NCBI RefSeq assembly: GCF_041431415.1
Contig: NZ_CP107845.1
Location: forward strand, 4,960,001 to 5,024,000
Source of the DNA: Streptomyces sp. NBC_00513
GTDB lineage: Bacteria > Actinomycetota > Actinomycetes > Streptomycetales > Streptomycetaceae
Direction of reading: 5' to 3'
DNA: 64,000 nucleotides
Position numbers and translations under genes: made by a program. Positions 11,351 to 19,673 of the stretch are shown here, one piece after another. Numbering within the stretch: the first letter of the stretch is position 1; the number at the start of each line of letters is the position of its first letter. The notes under the pieces were generated by a model. It was not told the DNA's origin. It searched no databases and was given only the letters and a program-made list of their open reading frames with translations.

Positions 11351-12097
11351 ATGCAGATCTTCGGCGTGGACATCGGCGGATCCGGTATCAAGGGCGCTCC
11401 CGTGGACCTGGAGCGCGGCGAGTTGGCGCAAGAGCGCCACAAGGAACTGACACCACAGCCGGCCACCCCCGACGGGGTGGCCGACCGTGTCGTCGACGTG
11501 GTCCGCCACTTCGACTGGAAGGGCCCGGTGGGAGTCACCTTCCCGGGCGTCGTCACCGGCGGGGTCACCCGTACGGCCGCCAACATGGACAAGGCCTGGA
11601 TCGGGGTCGACACGGCGGCCCTGCTGTCGGAGCGCCTGGACGGCCAAGCGGTGACCGTCCTGAACGACGCCGACGCGGCCGGGGTCGCGGAGATGACGTA
11701 CGGCGCCGGCAAAGGGGTCTCCGGCACCGTCATCCTGCTCACCCTGGGCACCGGCATCGGCAGCGCGCTCTTCACGGACGGCCGACTCGTCCCCAACACC
11801 GAACTGGGCCACCTGGAACTGCACGGCCACGACGCGGAGAAGCGCGCGTCGGTCAAGGCCAAGGAGGACCACGACCTCACCTGGGAGCGCTGGGCGCACC
11901 GGCTCCAGAAGTACCTGGAACACGTGGAGATGCTCTTCTCCCCGGAACTCTTCATCCTCGGGGGCGGCGTCAGCCGCAAGCCGGAGAAGTTCCTGCCCTT
12001 GATCGAGGGGATCCGCGCGGAGATCGTGCCGGCGAAGCTCCAGAACAACGCGGGCATCGTCGGAGCGGCGATGGCGGCCCGCGGCCCGTCGGCCTAG
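11351..12097 (+). CDS. ppgK: Polyphosphate glucokinase
   Basis: The 248-residue ROK-family kinase phosphorylates glucose using inorganic polyphosphate (and often ATP). It shows [13 protein letters not shown] at the N-terminus (phosphate loop), the [12 protein letters not shown] motif, the catalytic/substrate [19 protein letters not shown] and the C-terminal [16 protein letters not shown]. Length is typical for PpgK. It starts 33 bp after ispH on the same strand, so read-through or coupling is possible, although the two pathways are unrelated; the adjacency is conserved in streptomycetes. Confidence 0.95.
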   Translation: MQIFGVDIGGSGIKGAPVDLERGELAQERHKELTPQPATPDGVADRVVDVVRHFDWKGPVGVTFPGVVTGGVTRTAANMDKAWIGVDTAALLSERLDGQAVTVLNDADAAGVAEMTYGAGKGVSGTVILLTLGTGIGSALFTDGRLVPNTELGHLELHGHDAEKRASVKAKEDHDLTWERWAHRLQKYLEHVEMLFSPELFILGGGVSRKPEKFLPLIEGIRAEIVPAKLQNNAGIVGAAMAARGPSA

Positions 12098-12170
12098 GCC
12101 TGGCGGCGGGGTCGGGGGGCGGCCGTCAGGTCACGGGCGGGGTGGCTGCGACCACCCGGCCCGGGTGGGC

Positions 12171-12668
12171 TCAGACCACCCGGCGGGGCATGCGGCGCTT
12201 CCCGATCAGCACGGCCTTGCGCACCAGCGCGATCAGGGCCGCGACGACCGTTCCCGCGTACAGCCAGCCGGCGTGCAGGGACAACGCCGACACGATCCCC
12301 ATCAGCTGCCCGCCGATGCCACCGGAACCCCCGGAGACGGGCCAGACCCCGACCGCGAACGCGATCGGGGCACTGATGGGGGCGGTGATCAGGTCGGCGG
12401 GACGCACCCAGAGCGCGGTCGTGGCGGCCACGGGCAGGAAGAGCAGCCCGTAAGCGAACAGCGACGCGTCGAACAGCAGCCAGACGATCCCCGCGACCAC
12501 CGCCATCGCCACACACGCGAAGAGCCCGCCACCGAGGCCGGTCAGCCGCGGCCGGGGCAGCCGCCGCCGGGCAGGGGCCGGCTTCGTCGGGCGAGCCGCC
12601 CCCGGGGTCTGCTGCCTCGGGATCTGCTCCCGCGGGTGACGTACTGAACGCGCCCTGTAGTGCTCCAC
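12171..12668 (-). CDS. DUF6542 family membrane protein
   Basis: The 165-residue protein has a basic Arg/Pro-rich cytoplasmic N-terminus of about 40 residues, then four hydrophobic segments (GGGLFACVAMAVVAGIVWLL, YGLLFLPVAATTALWV, a Gly-Ser-rich turn with VGVWPV, and LYAGTVVAALIALV) and a basic end KRRMPRRVV. This is the DUF6542 pattern common between ppgK and ychF in Streptomyces. No function is known. It is convergent with ppgK and divergent from ychF. A GC-rich hairpin at about 12152-12168 lies between the ppgK stop and this stop and may terminate both. Confidence 0.75.
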   Translation of the reverse strand: MEHYRARSVRHPREQIPRQQTPGAARPTKPAPARRRLPRPRLTGLGGGLFACVAMAVVAGIVWLLFDASLFAYGLLFLPVAATTALWVRPADLITAPISAPIAFAVGVWPVSGGSGGIGGQLMGIVSALSLHAGWLYAGTVVAALIALVRKAVLIGKRRMPRRVV

Positions 12669-12802
12669 CCCACCAAACTAGGCGGGGAGGCCCCTGTCCG
12701 AGGGCCCGGACACGCGTACAACGAGCGCCACTCATCGGAAAGTAAACTGTCCGACGGCCCATCCCGGGCCGCCGCCCCCTCCAGCTACGGGAAGTCGCCA
12801 AC

Positions 12803-13891
<1,089 letters not shown>

Positions 13892-13940
13892 GCGGATGAA
13901 ATAACACCACGTCGCTGACGTGGCAAACATGCAGGTCAGG

Positions 13941-13970
13941 AGGGGTCGGGCTCTGTTGAGCCCGACCCCT
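13941..13970. terminator. Terminator after ychF
   Basis: AGGGGTCGGGCTC (13941-13953) pairs perfectly with GAGCCCGACCCCT (13958-13970) around TGTT, followed by TCGTCG. A 13-bp stem with a tetraloop is a textbook hairpin. It ends ychF transcription and, in reverse, the toxin-antitoxin operon. Confidence 0.85.
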
Positions 13971-13977
13971 TCGTCGT

Positions 13978-14001
13978 CACCGTGCTGGATTGGTGCTGGA
14001 T
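13978..14001 (+). repeat. 24-bp repeat, copy 1 (CACCGTGCTGGAT type)
   Basis: CACCGTGCTGGAT followed by TGGTGCTGGAT; the second copy at 14620-14643 differs at one base. The two copies bracket the toxin-antitoxin pair. Confidence 0.8.
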
Positions 14002-14025
14002 ATTCTGACGCGGGGTCAGCGGCGA

Positions 14026-14289
14026 TCAGGCCTCGTAAACGGTGGACCGGTGTCCGACGTGAACGACCCAGACCACCAATTCCCCGTTGTCGATCGTGTA
14101 GACGACGCGGTAGTCGCCGACGCGGAGGCGGCGACGTTCGGGCTGGGACGCGAGTGCGGTGGTGTTGAAGCCGAGAGGGTCGGTTTCCAGCTCGGTCAGC
14201 TTGGCCAGGATGCGCAGCGCCACGTCGCGAGGGATCTTCCGGAGCTCGGCCTGCGCCTCGGGCCGGAAGACGGTCCGGTACTCACTCAC
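14026..14289 (-). CDS. RelE/ParE-superfamily toxin
   Basis: The 87-residue protein has the RelE fold signature: YRTVFRPEAQAELRKIP helix-strand start, a central helix region, then the beta-strands PERRRLRVGDYRVVYTIDNGELVVWVVHVGHRSTVYE. The Arg-rich RRLRVGDYRVVY segment and HVGHRSTVY end are the usual catalytic/ribosome-contact region of mRNA interferases of this family. The start overlaps the antitoxin stop by 8 bases (14282-14289), so translation is coupled. Type II toxin that would cut mRNA on ribosomes and be neutralised by the antitoxin. Confidence 0.85.
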   Translation of the reverse strand: MSEYRTVFRPEAQAELRKIPRDVALRILAKLTELETDPLGFNTTALASQPERRRLRVGDYRVVYTIDNGELVVWVVHVGHRSTVYEA

Positions 14290-14548
14290 TGCGCGCCAGC
14301 GTCTCCCTCATGATGTCCTCGATCGGGATTCCGGGCGCCGGGTTGGCCATGCGCTCGTCGATGATCCGGTTGATCTCGCGCTCTTCCCACTCCTGATACT
14401 TGCGCAGCACGTCGATGGAGACGACGGCGGCGACTTCCTTGCCTCGGCGCGTGATCACCGTGGGCACGTCGTCGCGGTCCGCGCGCTCCACGACCTCGGC
14501 CAGGTGTGCGCGCACGTCGCGGATGGACTCTATGGGCATCTGACTCAT
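14282..14548 (-). CDS. Phd/YefM-family antitoxin
   Basis: The 88-residue protein begins MSQMPIESIRDVRAHLAEVV, the swapped-hairpin DNA-binding start of Phd/YefM antitoxins, followed by VPTVITRRGKEVAAVVSIDVLRKYQ. Its acidic C-terminal tail (EWEEREINRIIDERMANP onward) would wrap the toxin. ATG 14548 is chosen; an upstream in-frame ATG at 14584 would put the operator-like sequence inside the gene and lacks a ribosome site. It is the first gene of the antitoxin-toxin operon, presumably autorepressed through the site just upstream. Confidence 0.85.
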   Translation of the reverse strand: MSQMPIESIRDVRAHLAEVVERADRDDVPTVITRRGKEVAAVVSIDVLRKYQEWEEREINRIIDERMANPAPGIPIEDIMRETLARSE

Positions 14549-14551
14549 GCG

Positions 14552-14585
14552 CCCAAGCGTACAGAGTGTGCCATATGTACACAAC
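14552..14585 (-). promoter_or_regulatory. Candidate operator/promoter of the toxin-antitoxin operon
   Basis: Immediately upstream of the antitoxin start is an AT-rich stretch with GTGT and ACAC half sites around CATATG (14567-14583 region), the kind of imperfect palindrome Phd/YefM proteins bind. No convincing -35/-10 pair can be fixed. Inferred from position and symmetry. Confidence 0.35.
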
Positions 14586-14619
14586 GCGGGGGGTGTGCTG
14601 GACGTGCTGGATGAACTCG

Positions 14620-14643
14620 CACCGTGCTGGATCGGTGCTGGAT
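14620..14643 (+). repeat. 24-bp repeat, copy 2 (CACCGTGCTGGAT type)
   Basis: Identical to 13978-14001 in 23 of 24 bases. It is followed 9 bases later by the first copy of another repeat, so the segment is a mosaic of short duplications. Confidence 0.8.
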
Positions 14644-14652
14644 GACCACGTT

Positions 14653-14683
14653 CAGAACCGCGTTTCTGCAGGTCGGAGCCCTG
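14653..14683 (+). repeat. 31-bp repeat, copy 1 (CAGAACCGCGTTT type)
   Basis: CAGAACCGCGTTT, then CTGCAGGT and GAGCCCTG. Copy 2 lies at 14969-14999 with 28 of 31 bases identical. The CAGG...CCTG arms around 7 bases recall a tRNA T-arm but lack the TTCRA loop. Confidence 0.75.
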
Positions 14684-14732
14684 TGCCGAACGTGTAGGTA
14701 GTTTCGTCAGATGCGCACTTCAGAAGGGGCCG

Positions 14733-14885
14733 GGCTCTGGCGAGTCCGACCCGCGCAACGAGGTCGAGTACCGGTCGTCGGACGCCCCCACCGTGACGCC
14801 GGAAGAGGTCACGGCCGACTTGGCGAAGGTGGAGGCGCTCATCGGACTCGCGGAGAAGGCGATCCCGAACATGCCGCGTTACTGA
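14733..14885 (+). pseudogene. 3' remnant of an unidentified gene
   Basis: The frame ending at TGA 14883-14885 reads as protein-like: RNEVEYRSSDAPTVTPEEV followed by an amphipathic helix ADLAKVEALIGLAEKAIP and the end NMPRY. Codon third positions are G/C-rich as in real genes. The frame is open upstream but has no start codon or ribosome site before the flanking repeats, so only a C-terminal fragment survives. I do not recognise the family. Confidence 0.4.
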
Positions 14886-14968
14886 AGCTCTGATCCGCCG
14901 GCTCGGCCTCGGGGGTGGGAGCGTCGACCTTGTTTTCCCGTGCTGATTCCGTGCTGGCTTGGCCCGCC

Positions 14969-14999
14969 CAGAACCGCGTTTCCGCAGGTGAGAGCCCTG
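14969..14999 (+). repeat. 31-bp repeat, copy 2 (CAGAACCGCGTTT type)
   Basis: Second copy of 14653-14683 with three mismatches. It ends 9 bases before copy 2 of the ychF 3'-end repeat. Together with copy 1 it brackets the gene remnant. Confidence 0.75.
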
Positions 15000-15008
15000 C
15001 GCTGCACA

Positions 15009-15040
15009 TTCTGCTTCAACGTCTGAGCGGATGAGATAAC
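15009..15040 (+). repeat. Direct repeat copy 2: ychF 3' end (putative att-like site)
   Basis: Second copy of 13874-13905 (30/32 identical). Its right edge at 15040 coincides with the point at which Uma2-like coding sequence on the minus strand breaks off. Confidence 0.85.
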
Positions 15041-15208
15041 GGCTCCGTCGATCAGCTCGGTGTGGCGTGGTGCCTCGGGGAGGCGGGCCAGGTCCTCCGC
15101 GAACCAGTCCTCCGCGAACCAGCCCTCCGCGAACCAGCCTTCCGCGCGTGGCGGGCGCATCCGGTCGGGCAGTGCGGTCACGGCTTCACATAGCGGCCCG
15201 CGGCTCAT
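15041..15208 (-). pseudogene. Uma2-family (DUF820) endonuclease, N-terminal fragment
   Basis: Reading leftward from ATG 15208, 56 codons end in EDLARLPEAPRHTELIDGA. This is the opening of Uma2 proteins (a D-L-x-x-LP-x-x-P-x-HTELIDG block before the first nuclease strand). Coding similarity stops exactly where the duplicated ychF 3' end begins, and the remaining two thirds of the gene, including the PD-(D/E)XK catalytic residues, are missing. The fragment also carries a tandem WFAE(G/D) repeat. No clear Shine-Dalgarno precedes the ATG. Likely inactivated by the same event that duplicated the ychF end. Confidence 0.65.
15092..15146 (+). repeat. 15-bp tandem repeat, three copies plus a partial
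   Basis: GTCCTCCGCGAACCA repeats at 15092, 15107 and 15122 (two substitutions or fewer per copy), with a partial fourth unit to 15146. On the minus strand it encodes WFAEG/WFAED units in frame in the Uma2 remnant, so the expansion arose in coding sequence. Confidence 0.85.
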
Positions 15209-15293
15209 GCCGGGAGGGCCGATGGTGTCTCCTTCTGCTGATCGAGGAGGTCGACGATGGTCGTGGGGCGGCCGGGGTCGGGGTGGCTGGGTG

Positions 15294-16280
15294 TCACAGG
15301 GCTCGGGTCGAGGCGATCGTGAAGGTGGTCGGGGTGCCGTGGCCCGGGTTCATGGGGCCGCCCTGGTCGAACTGGGAGCGGACGATCAGGGTGCGGCCGG
15401 CCGTACGGGTCAGGGTCGTGGGGATCTGGAGGCCCGGGTCCGTCAGGGTGCGGGTCAGGCGGGCACGGGTGCCGTCGGGGGTGAGCTGCCAGCGGGTCAG
15501 GGTGTTGGTGGTGTTGTGGGCCACGCGCAGGACGCCGCCGGGGGAGAGGTGCAGGCCGTCGGCGGCCTTGAGGTCGCCGCCGCTGAGGGCGACGCGGGAG
15601 AGGGCGCCCGTGCGCAGGTCGATGCGGTGGAGGTCGCCCGCGGTCATGTCGACGGTGAGCAGGTAGCGGCCGGCCGGGTCCGCGACGATGCCGTTGAGGG
15701 AGAAGCTGCCGGCCGGTGACGGGGTCAGCCGGTCGCTCAGGTCGTACGCCGCTTCCAATGGGCCGGAGCCGGTGGCCAGTTGGGCGGGCGTGACGCGGTA
15801 GACGACGGCGCGGACGCTGTCGCTCAGGTAGGCCGTGCCGTCCGGGGTGACGGTCAGGTCGTTGACGAAGGACGGTTCGCCGCCGGTGACCTCGAAGTGG
15901 GCGAGGCGGGTGCCGGTGCGGGTGTCGTACACCGCCACGCCCGTGGTGGAGTCGGTGACCCACAGGCGGCCCCGGTCGTCGACGAAGAGGCCGTTCGCGG
16001 TGTCGCGGCCGTCGGTGCCCGCGGGCAGGAAGACCTCGGCGGTGCGGTGGCCGGGGCGGGTGCGGTAGACGGTGCCGTCGGCGTACGAGCCGACGTAGAC
16101 CGTGCCCGTGCGGGCGTCCGCCGCGATGCCCTCCGGGTAGATCTTGGCGCCCGGGAGGGAGAAGGCGGTGGAGACGCGGGTGTCCGAGGCCTGGGCGGGC
16201 GCGGTGCCCAGGGCGAGAACGCCGGCGAGGGCAGCGGTCAGGGGCAGGGTCAGGAGCTTGGTGGCAGGTGCGAGCTTCAT
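15294..16280 (-). CDS. Secreted SMP-30/gluconolactonase-like beta-propeller protein
   Basis: The 328-residue protein starts with a Sec-type signal peptide (MKLAPATKLLTLPLTAALAGVLALGTAPAQAS, cleavage after AQA). The mature part has repeated propeller blades: EGIAADARTGTVYVGSY, NGLFVDDRGRLWVTDS, VNDLTVTPDGTAYLSDS, NGIVADPAGRYLLTV and DGLHLSPGGVLRVAH. That matches the SMP-30/LRE or superoxide-dismutase-like propeller families found extracellularly in actinobacteria; enzymatic activity is not certain. ATG 16280 is chosen for the signal peptide; ATG 16313 lies inside a 10-bp repeat array. It is divergent from a MarR regulator with a palindrome between them, which suggests regulation by that protein. 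Confidence 0.75.
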   Translation of the reverse strand: MKLAPATKLLTLPLTAALAGVLALGTAPAQASDTRVSTAFSLPGAKIYPEGIAADARTGTVYVGSYADGTVYRTRPGHRTAEVFLPAGTDGRDTANGLFVDDRGRLWVTDSTTGVAVYDTRTGTRLAHFEVTGGEPSFVNDLTVTPDGTAYLSDSVRAVVYRVTPAQLATGSGPLEAAYDLSDRLTPSPAGSFSLNGIVADPAGRYLLTVDMTAGDLHRIDLRTGALSRVALSGGDLKAADGLHLSPGGVLRVAHNTTNTLTRWQLTPDGTRARLTRTLTDPGLQIPTTLTRTAGRTLIVRSQFDQGGPMNPGHGTPTTFTIASTRAL

Positions 16281-16298
16281 CGTCGGTTTCCCGTTCTC

Positions 16299-16338
16299 GG
16301 CATCAGTCGGCATCAGTGGGCGTCAGTGGGCATCGGTC
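16299..16338. repeat. 10-bp tandem repeat in the leader of the SMP-30-like gene
   Basis: Four units of GGCATCAGT(C/G), with one or two substitutions, run from 16299 to 16338, about 20 bp upstream of the ATG at 16280. On the mRNA they read as (C/G)ACTGATGCC units and include in-frame ATGs, so they could influence translation initiation. Confidence 0.8.
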
Positions 16339-16426
16339 ATCGGGCAAGGGGCGTGGCGCGCGGGCATGGCTGATCGGATGCATGGCATCGTGAGGGGGCA
16401 TTCGATCAGGTGAGTGCGAATCTATG

Positions 16427-16438
16427 TTAGAGGTCTAA
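16427..16438. promoter_or_regulatory. Candidate MarR operator in the divergent promoter region
   Basis: TTAGAGGTCTAA is a palindrome with 5-bp arms TTAGA/TCTAA; flanking bases ATG...ATG keep partial symmetry. The sequence is strikingly AT-rich against its surroundings and lies 28 bp before the MarR start, in the space shared with the divergent SMP-30-like gene. MarR proteins typically bind such sites to repress both genes. Confidence 0.5.
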
Positions 16439-16466
16439 TGATTGGCAAGGGTCGTAGGATGCCGGA

Positions 16467-16904
16467 ATGACTTCCATGCCCGCCGAGGAGCGCATCGGTT
16501 CTCACCTCAAGCGCGCCGAGCAGGCCCTCCTCGCGGCGAAGAACACCGCGTGCAAGCCGGCGGCGGTGACGGTTCCGCAGTACGCCGCCCTGCTCTGGCT
16601 CGCCGAGAAGCCCGGTATCTCCGCCGCGGCGCTCTCCCGGCTGTGCGGAGTCACCCCGCCGACGATGAACACCGTCCTGAAGAACCTCCAGGAGCGCGGC
16701 CTCGTCGAGCGGACCGCGCATGAATGGCACGGCAACGTCCTGGAGACGCGGCTCACGATCGAGGGGCGGGCCGTGATGGAGCTGGCCGACGCGGGTGCGG
16801 TACGGGTGGAGCGGGCGCTGGCCGCGGAGTTCACGGATGAGGAGCGCGAGCGGCTCGTCGAGCTGCTGGGCCGGTGTACACGGGTGCTCGGCACCCTGAA
16901 GTGA
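16467..16904 (+). CDS. MarR-family transcriptional regulator
   Basis: The 145-residue protein has the MarR layout: N-terminal dimer helix, then the winged helix-turn-helix (VPQYAALLWLAEKPGISAAALSRLCGVTPPTMNTVLKNLQERGLVER), the wing with ETRLTIEGRAVMELADAG, and a C-terminal dimerisation helix ending CTRVLGTLK. It has Cys at several places, including the recognition region (RLCGV), but no obvious OhrR-type Cys near the N-terminus. It is divergent from the secreted propeller gene and probably controls that gene and itself; the ligand is unknown. Confidence 0.9.
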   Translation: MTSMPAEERIGSHLKRAEQALLAAKNTACKPAAVTVPQYAALLWLAEKPGISAAALSRLCGVTPPTMNTVLKNLQERGLVERTAHEWHGNVLETRLTIEGRAVMELADAGAVRVERALAAEFTDEERERLVELLGRCTRVLGTLK

Positions 16905-17083
16905 GTGAGGGCGACCCGGGGCGCACCCCGGTCCCCGCCTGCTGACCCCGTGCTCCCGCGGTGAGATCCGTGTCATGTTTTTGTCTGGTTTGGAACTCCC
17001 GGCAGTTCTCGTGCATCAGGACTGAAGGGATGCCCAGCCGTTCTGTCCCGCTGGGGCAGCCATGACCGTTCGGAGCGAAGTTC

Positions 17084-18301
17084 GTGCACCAGTACCCGCA
17101 GCGCCCGCGGCCTGATGACCAGCCGTACGATCCCGATCGGTCGTACCACGGTCCGGACCGGTCGTACGGTCCGGACCGGTCGTACCAGCCGCCCGAGGGG
17201 GATCGGCCGTCGCCCGAGCCGCGCGGGCCCAGGCGTTCCCGGCGCGCCCTGTGGGTCGGCGTGCCCCTGGTGCTCGTGGTGGTGCTCGGCGCCGGCGGGT
17301 TCGCCGCCTGGAAGAACGAGTGGTTCTCCGGCAACGGGGAGAGCGTGAGCTTCGGCAAGGACGTCCCGGCGGCGGTGGGGTCCGACGACCCGAAGCCGGG
17401 CGGTTCCTCCCCGGCGGCGCCGGCGCCGCCGACCGGTGATCCGGACGTGTCGCTGCCCGTCGGACCGAAGTCCGACTTCAAGCAGACCGCCAAGCTCGAC
17501 GACGGCACGATCATCGCCAAGACCCGCCTCGCCGGCGCCAAGTCCGGCTTCGAGGGGGACGTCTGGGTGTGGACGCCGAAGGAGTACGGCGAGAAGGAGT
17601 ACGAGAAGAGCGCCTTCCCGGTGCTCATCGCGCTCCCCGGGGGCAACGGCTTCCCGGCGAACTACTGGGCCGACCGCAGCCTGGGTCTGCAGAAGGCCGT
17701 CAGTGAGGGCGTCCGCGCCGGCACCAGCCTGCCGTTCATCCTGGTCATGCCCGTACTCAACCCGGACAACAAGTACTACTACGACGGCGCGGACATCCCG
17801 GGCCGGCCCAAGATGGGCACGTGGCTCGCCGAGGACATACCGGACTTCGCCCGCGCCAACTTCCGTACGTACAAATCCCGCGACGGCTGGGCCTTCATGG
17901 GCTCCTCCTCCGGCGCCTTCGTCGGGATGAAGCAGGTCCTCCAGCACCCGGACAGGTTCAAAGCCGTGATCGCCAGTGGTGGCGAGATCGTTCCCGACTC
18001 CCCGCTCTGGAAGGGTCACCAGGCGGAGATGGACGCGAACGATCCCGAGAAGCTCGCCAAGAAGCTGATCGACGCCAACGGTCCGGAGGTCTACATCAAC
18101 TTTCAGGTCGGGACGAAGGAGACGGGCAAGGACCGGATGCTCCAGTTCCAGCGGGAGTACGGCAAGGGTCCCGTCAAGATCACCATCCGGGACATACAGA
18201 ACGGCGAGCACAACGGCTGGCACTACGTGCGCGGCATGAAGGAAGGCTCGCTGGAATGGATCAGCAAGGTGTTGAAGGGCCCGAAGCCGGAAGCCGGGTG
18301 A
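17084..18301 (+). CDS. Membrane-anchored esterase (alpha/beta hydrolase), paralogue 1
   Basis: The 405-residue protein has a 50-residue Pro/Arg/Tyr-rich cytoplasmic tail with three DRSY repeats (PDRSYHG, PDRSYG, PDRSYQ), one transmembrane anchor (ALWVGVPLVLVVVLGAGGFAAW), a Pro-rich spacer and an extracellular hydrolase domain of the esterase D/antigen-85-like fold (PF00756 type). The nucleophile elbow is GSSSG (273-277, Ser275), and the likely catalytic His is in GEHNGWH near 376-380. WxW-like DVWVWTPKEY and FPVLIALPGGNG are shared with the next gene. GTG 17084 has GGAG 8 bases upstream. The substrate is unknown. Confidence 0.8.
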   Translation: MHQYPQRPRPDDQPYDPDRSYHGPDRSYGPDRSYQPPEGDRPSPEPRGPRRSRRALWVGVPLVLVVVLGAGGFAAWKNEWFSGNGESVSFGKDVPAAVGSDDPKPGGSSPAAPAPPTGDPDVSLPVGPKSDFKQTAKLDDGTIIAKTRLAGAKSGFEGDVWVWTPKEYGEKEYEKSAFPVLIALPGGNGFPANYWADRSLGLQKAVSEGVRAGTSLPFILVMPVLNPDNKYYYDGADIPGRPKMGTWLAEDIPDFARANFRTYKSRDGWAFMGSSSGAFVGMKQVLQHPDRFKAVIASGGEIVPDSPLWKGHQAEMDANDPEKLAKKLIDANGPEVYINFQVGTKETGKDRMLQFQREYGKGPVKITIRDIQNGEHNGWHYVRGMKEGSLEWISKVLKGPKPEAG

Positions 18302-18324
18302 CCCACCCCGAGACCCCCCTGACA

Positions 18325-18385
18325 GGCCCCGACCCCGACAGGTCCCCCGACGGGCCCCGACCCCGACAGACCACGGCCCCGACAG
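18325..18385 (+). repeat. 17-bp repeat GGCCCCGACCCCGACAG, two full copies plus a partial
   Basis: Exact copies lie at 18325-18341 and 18353-18369, with a shorter GGCCCCGACAG at 18375-18385. They fill the gap between the two esterase genes. An inverted repeat GACAGGT/ACCTGTC (18482-18488, 18502-18508) follows upstream of the second esterase. Confidence 0.7.
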
Positions 18386-18560
18386 AGCCCGCCCCGCGCC
18401 CGAGCGGTCCGCACACCGGTCCGGGTGGCGCGCGCCACGTCGCCCCGCTCCCAGGCAACCCATCACGTCGTTCACAACTCTGACAGGTGTGCACAGGGGG
18501 GACCTGTCGGTCCGACCCGCGCTCGGTGCGAGCGCAGGAGAAGGAACGGGAAAAGAAGTC

Positions 18561-19673
18561 GTGCTGCAAGAACAACAACGTGACGCCGACCATGCGACCG
18601 ATGGACGGCATCTCGCGACCGACGGACGACGTCGCCCAAGGAGGCGCCCGGCCCTGATCGGCGGAGCCCTCGCCGTGGCCCTCGCGGGGGGCGGCGCGGC
18701 GGCCTACGCGTTCGGCGTCTTCTCGGACATAGGGGATCCGGTGTCCTTCGGCGCGTCCCACGAGCCGGCCGCGGCCACCGGGGACGTCACACCGGGCGTG
18801 CGCATGCCCACCGGTCCGAAGGCCTCGTTCGTCCGTAGCTCCCGGCTGCCGGACGGCACCCAGATCGCCCAGACGACCATCACCGGCGCGAAGTCGGGAT
18901 TCAAGGGCGACGTGTGGGTGTGGGCGCCGAAGGAGTACGACGACCCGCGGTACGCCAAGAGCGCCTTCCCGGTCCTGATCTCGCTCCCCGGGGGTCGCGG
19001 CTACCCCAAGAACTACTGGGGGACGGGTCCCGGCCTCGGTCTGCAGCAGGCCGTGAGCAACGGGGTGAAGACCGGTACCAGCCTGCCCTTCATCCTCGTC
19101 ATGCCGGTGATCAACGCGGACACCAAGCACCACTTCGACGGCTCGGACATTCCCGGCCAGCCGAAGATGGGCACCTGGATGGCCGAGGACATCCCCGCTT
19201 TCACCCGGGCCAATTTCCGCACCTTCGACTCGCGTGACGGCTGGGCCTTCATGGGCTCCTCCTCCGGCGGCTTCGGTGCCCTCAAGCACGTCCTGAAGTT
19301 CCCCCACCGCTTCAAGGCGGTCATCGCCAGCGGAGTGGACATGGTCCCCGATTCCCCGCTGTGGAAGGGGAACAGGCAGGCCATGGACGCGAACAACCCG
19401 GAGAGGCTGGCCGCGAAGTTGATCAAGGAGGGTGGCCCGGACGTATACGTCAACTTCCAGATCGGCACCAAGGAGAGCGGTCGCGCTCTCGCCGAGAAGT
19501 TCATGAAGAGCTACGGGAAGGGCCCCGTGCACACCCGCCTCCAGGTGATCCAGGATGGTGAGCACAACGGAAAGTCGTACGTACGCGGCATGAAGGAGGG
19601 CTCCCTCGCGTGGATCAGCAAGGTGATGGCCGCGCCGACCCCGACCAGCGTGGGCGCGCCCGAGGCGAGATGA
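18561..19673 (+). CDS. Membrane-anchored esterase (alpha/beta hydrolase), paralogue 2
   Basis: The 370-residue paralogue of the preceding gene: short Arg-rich cytoplasmic N-terminus, one transmembrane segment (ALIGGALAVALAGGGAAAYAF), then the same hydrolase domain with DVWVWAPKEYDD, FPVLISLPGGRGY, the nucleophile elbow GSSSG (Ser234), FKAVIASGVDMVPDSPLWKG and GEHNGKSYVRGMKEGSLAWISKV. The DRSY tail of paralogue 1 is absent. GTG 18561 is preferred because it starts just before the basic/TM segment; an earlier in-frame ATG at 18489 sits inside an inverted repeat. Tandem duplication is evident from sequence and order. The stop overlaps the protease start (ATGA). Confidence 0.8.
   Translation: MLQEQQRDADHATDGRHLATDGRRRPRRRPALIGGALAVALAGGGAAAYAFGVFSDIGDPVSFGASHEPAAATGDVTPGVRMPTGPKASFVRSSRLPDGTQIAQTTITGAKSGFKGDVWVWAPKEYDDPRYAKSAFPVLISLPGGRGYPKNYWGTGPGLGLQQAVSNGVKTGTSLPFILVMPVINADTKHHFDGSDIPGQPKMGTWMAEDIPAFTRANFRTFDSRDGWAFMGSSSGGFGALKHVLKFPHRFKAVIASGVDMVPDSPLWKGNRQAMDANNPERLAAKLIKEGGPDVYVNFQIGTKESGRALAEKFMKSYGKGPVHTRLQVIQDGEHNGKSYVRGMKEGSLAWISKVMAAPTPTSVGAPEAR

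Noticed and set aside
14653..14683. tRNA T-arm-like sequence that could be an att site at a tRNA gene
   Set aside because: The loop lacks the TTCRA consensus and no cloverleaf can be built upstream. Kept only as a repeat.
14711..14893. A 60-codon open frame from ATG 14711
   Set aside because: The frame is Arg/Gly-rich and has no ribosome site; the alternative frame ending at 14885 is far more protein-like, so the region is annotated as a remnant instead.
18482..18508. Inverted repeat GACAGGT/ACCTGTC as start region for a longer esterase 2
   Set aside because: An in-frame ATG at 18489 lies inside the repeat, but the protein start just before the basic/TM segment (18561) is more natural; the repeat may be a regulator site instead.
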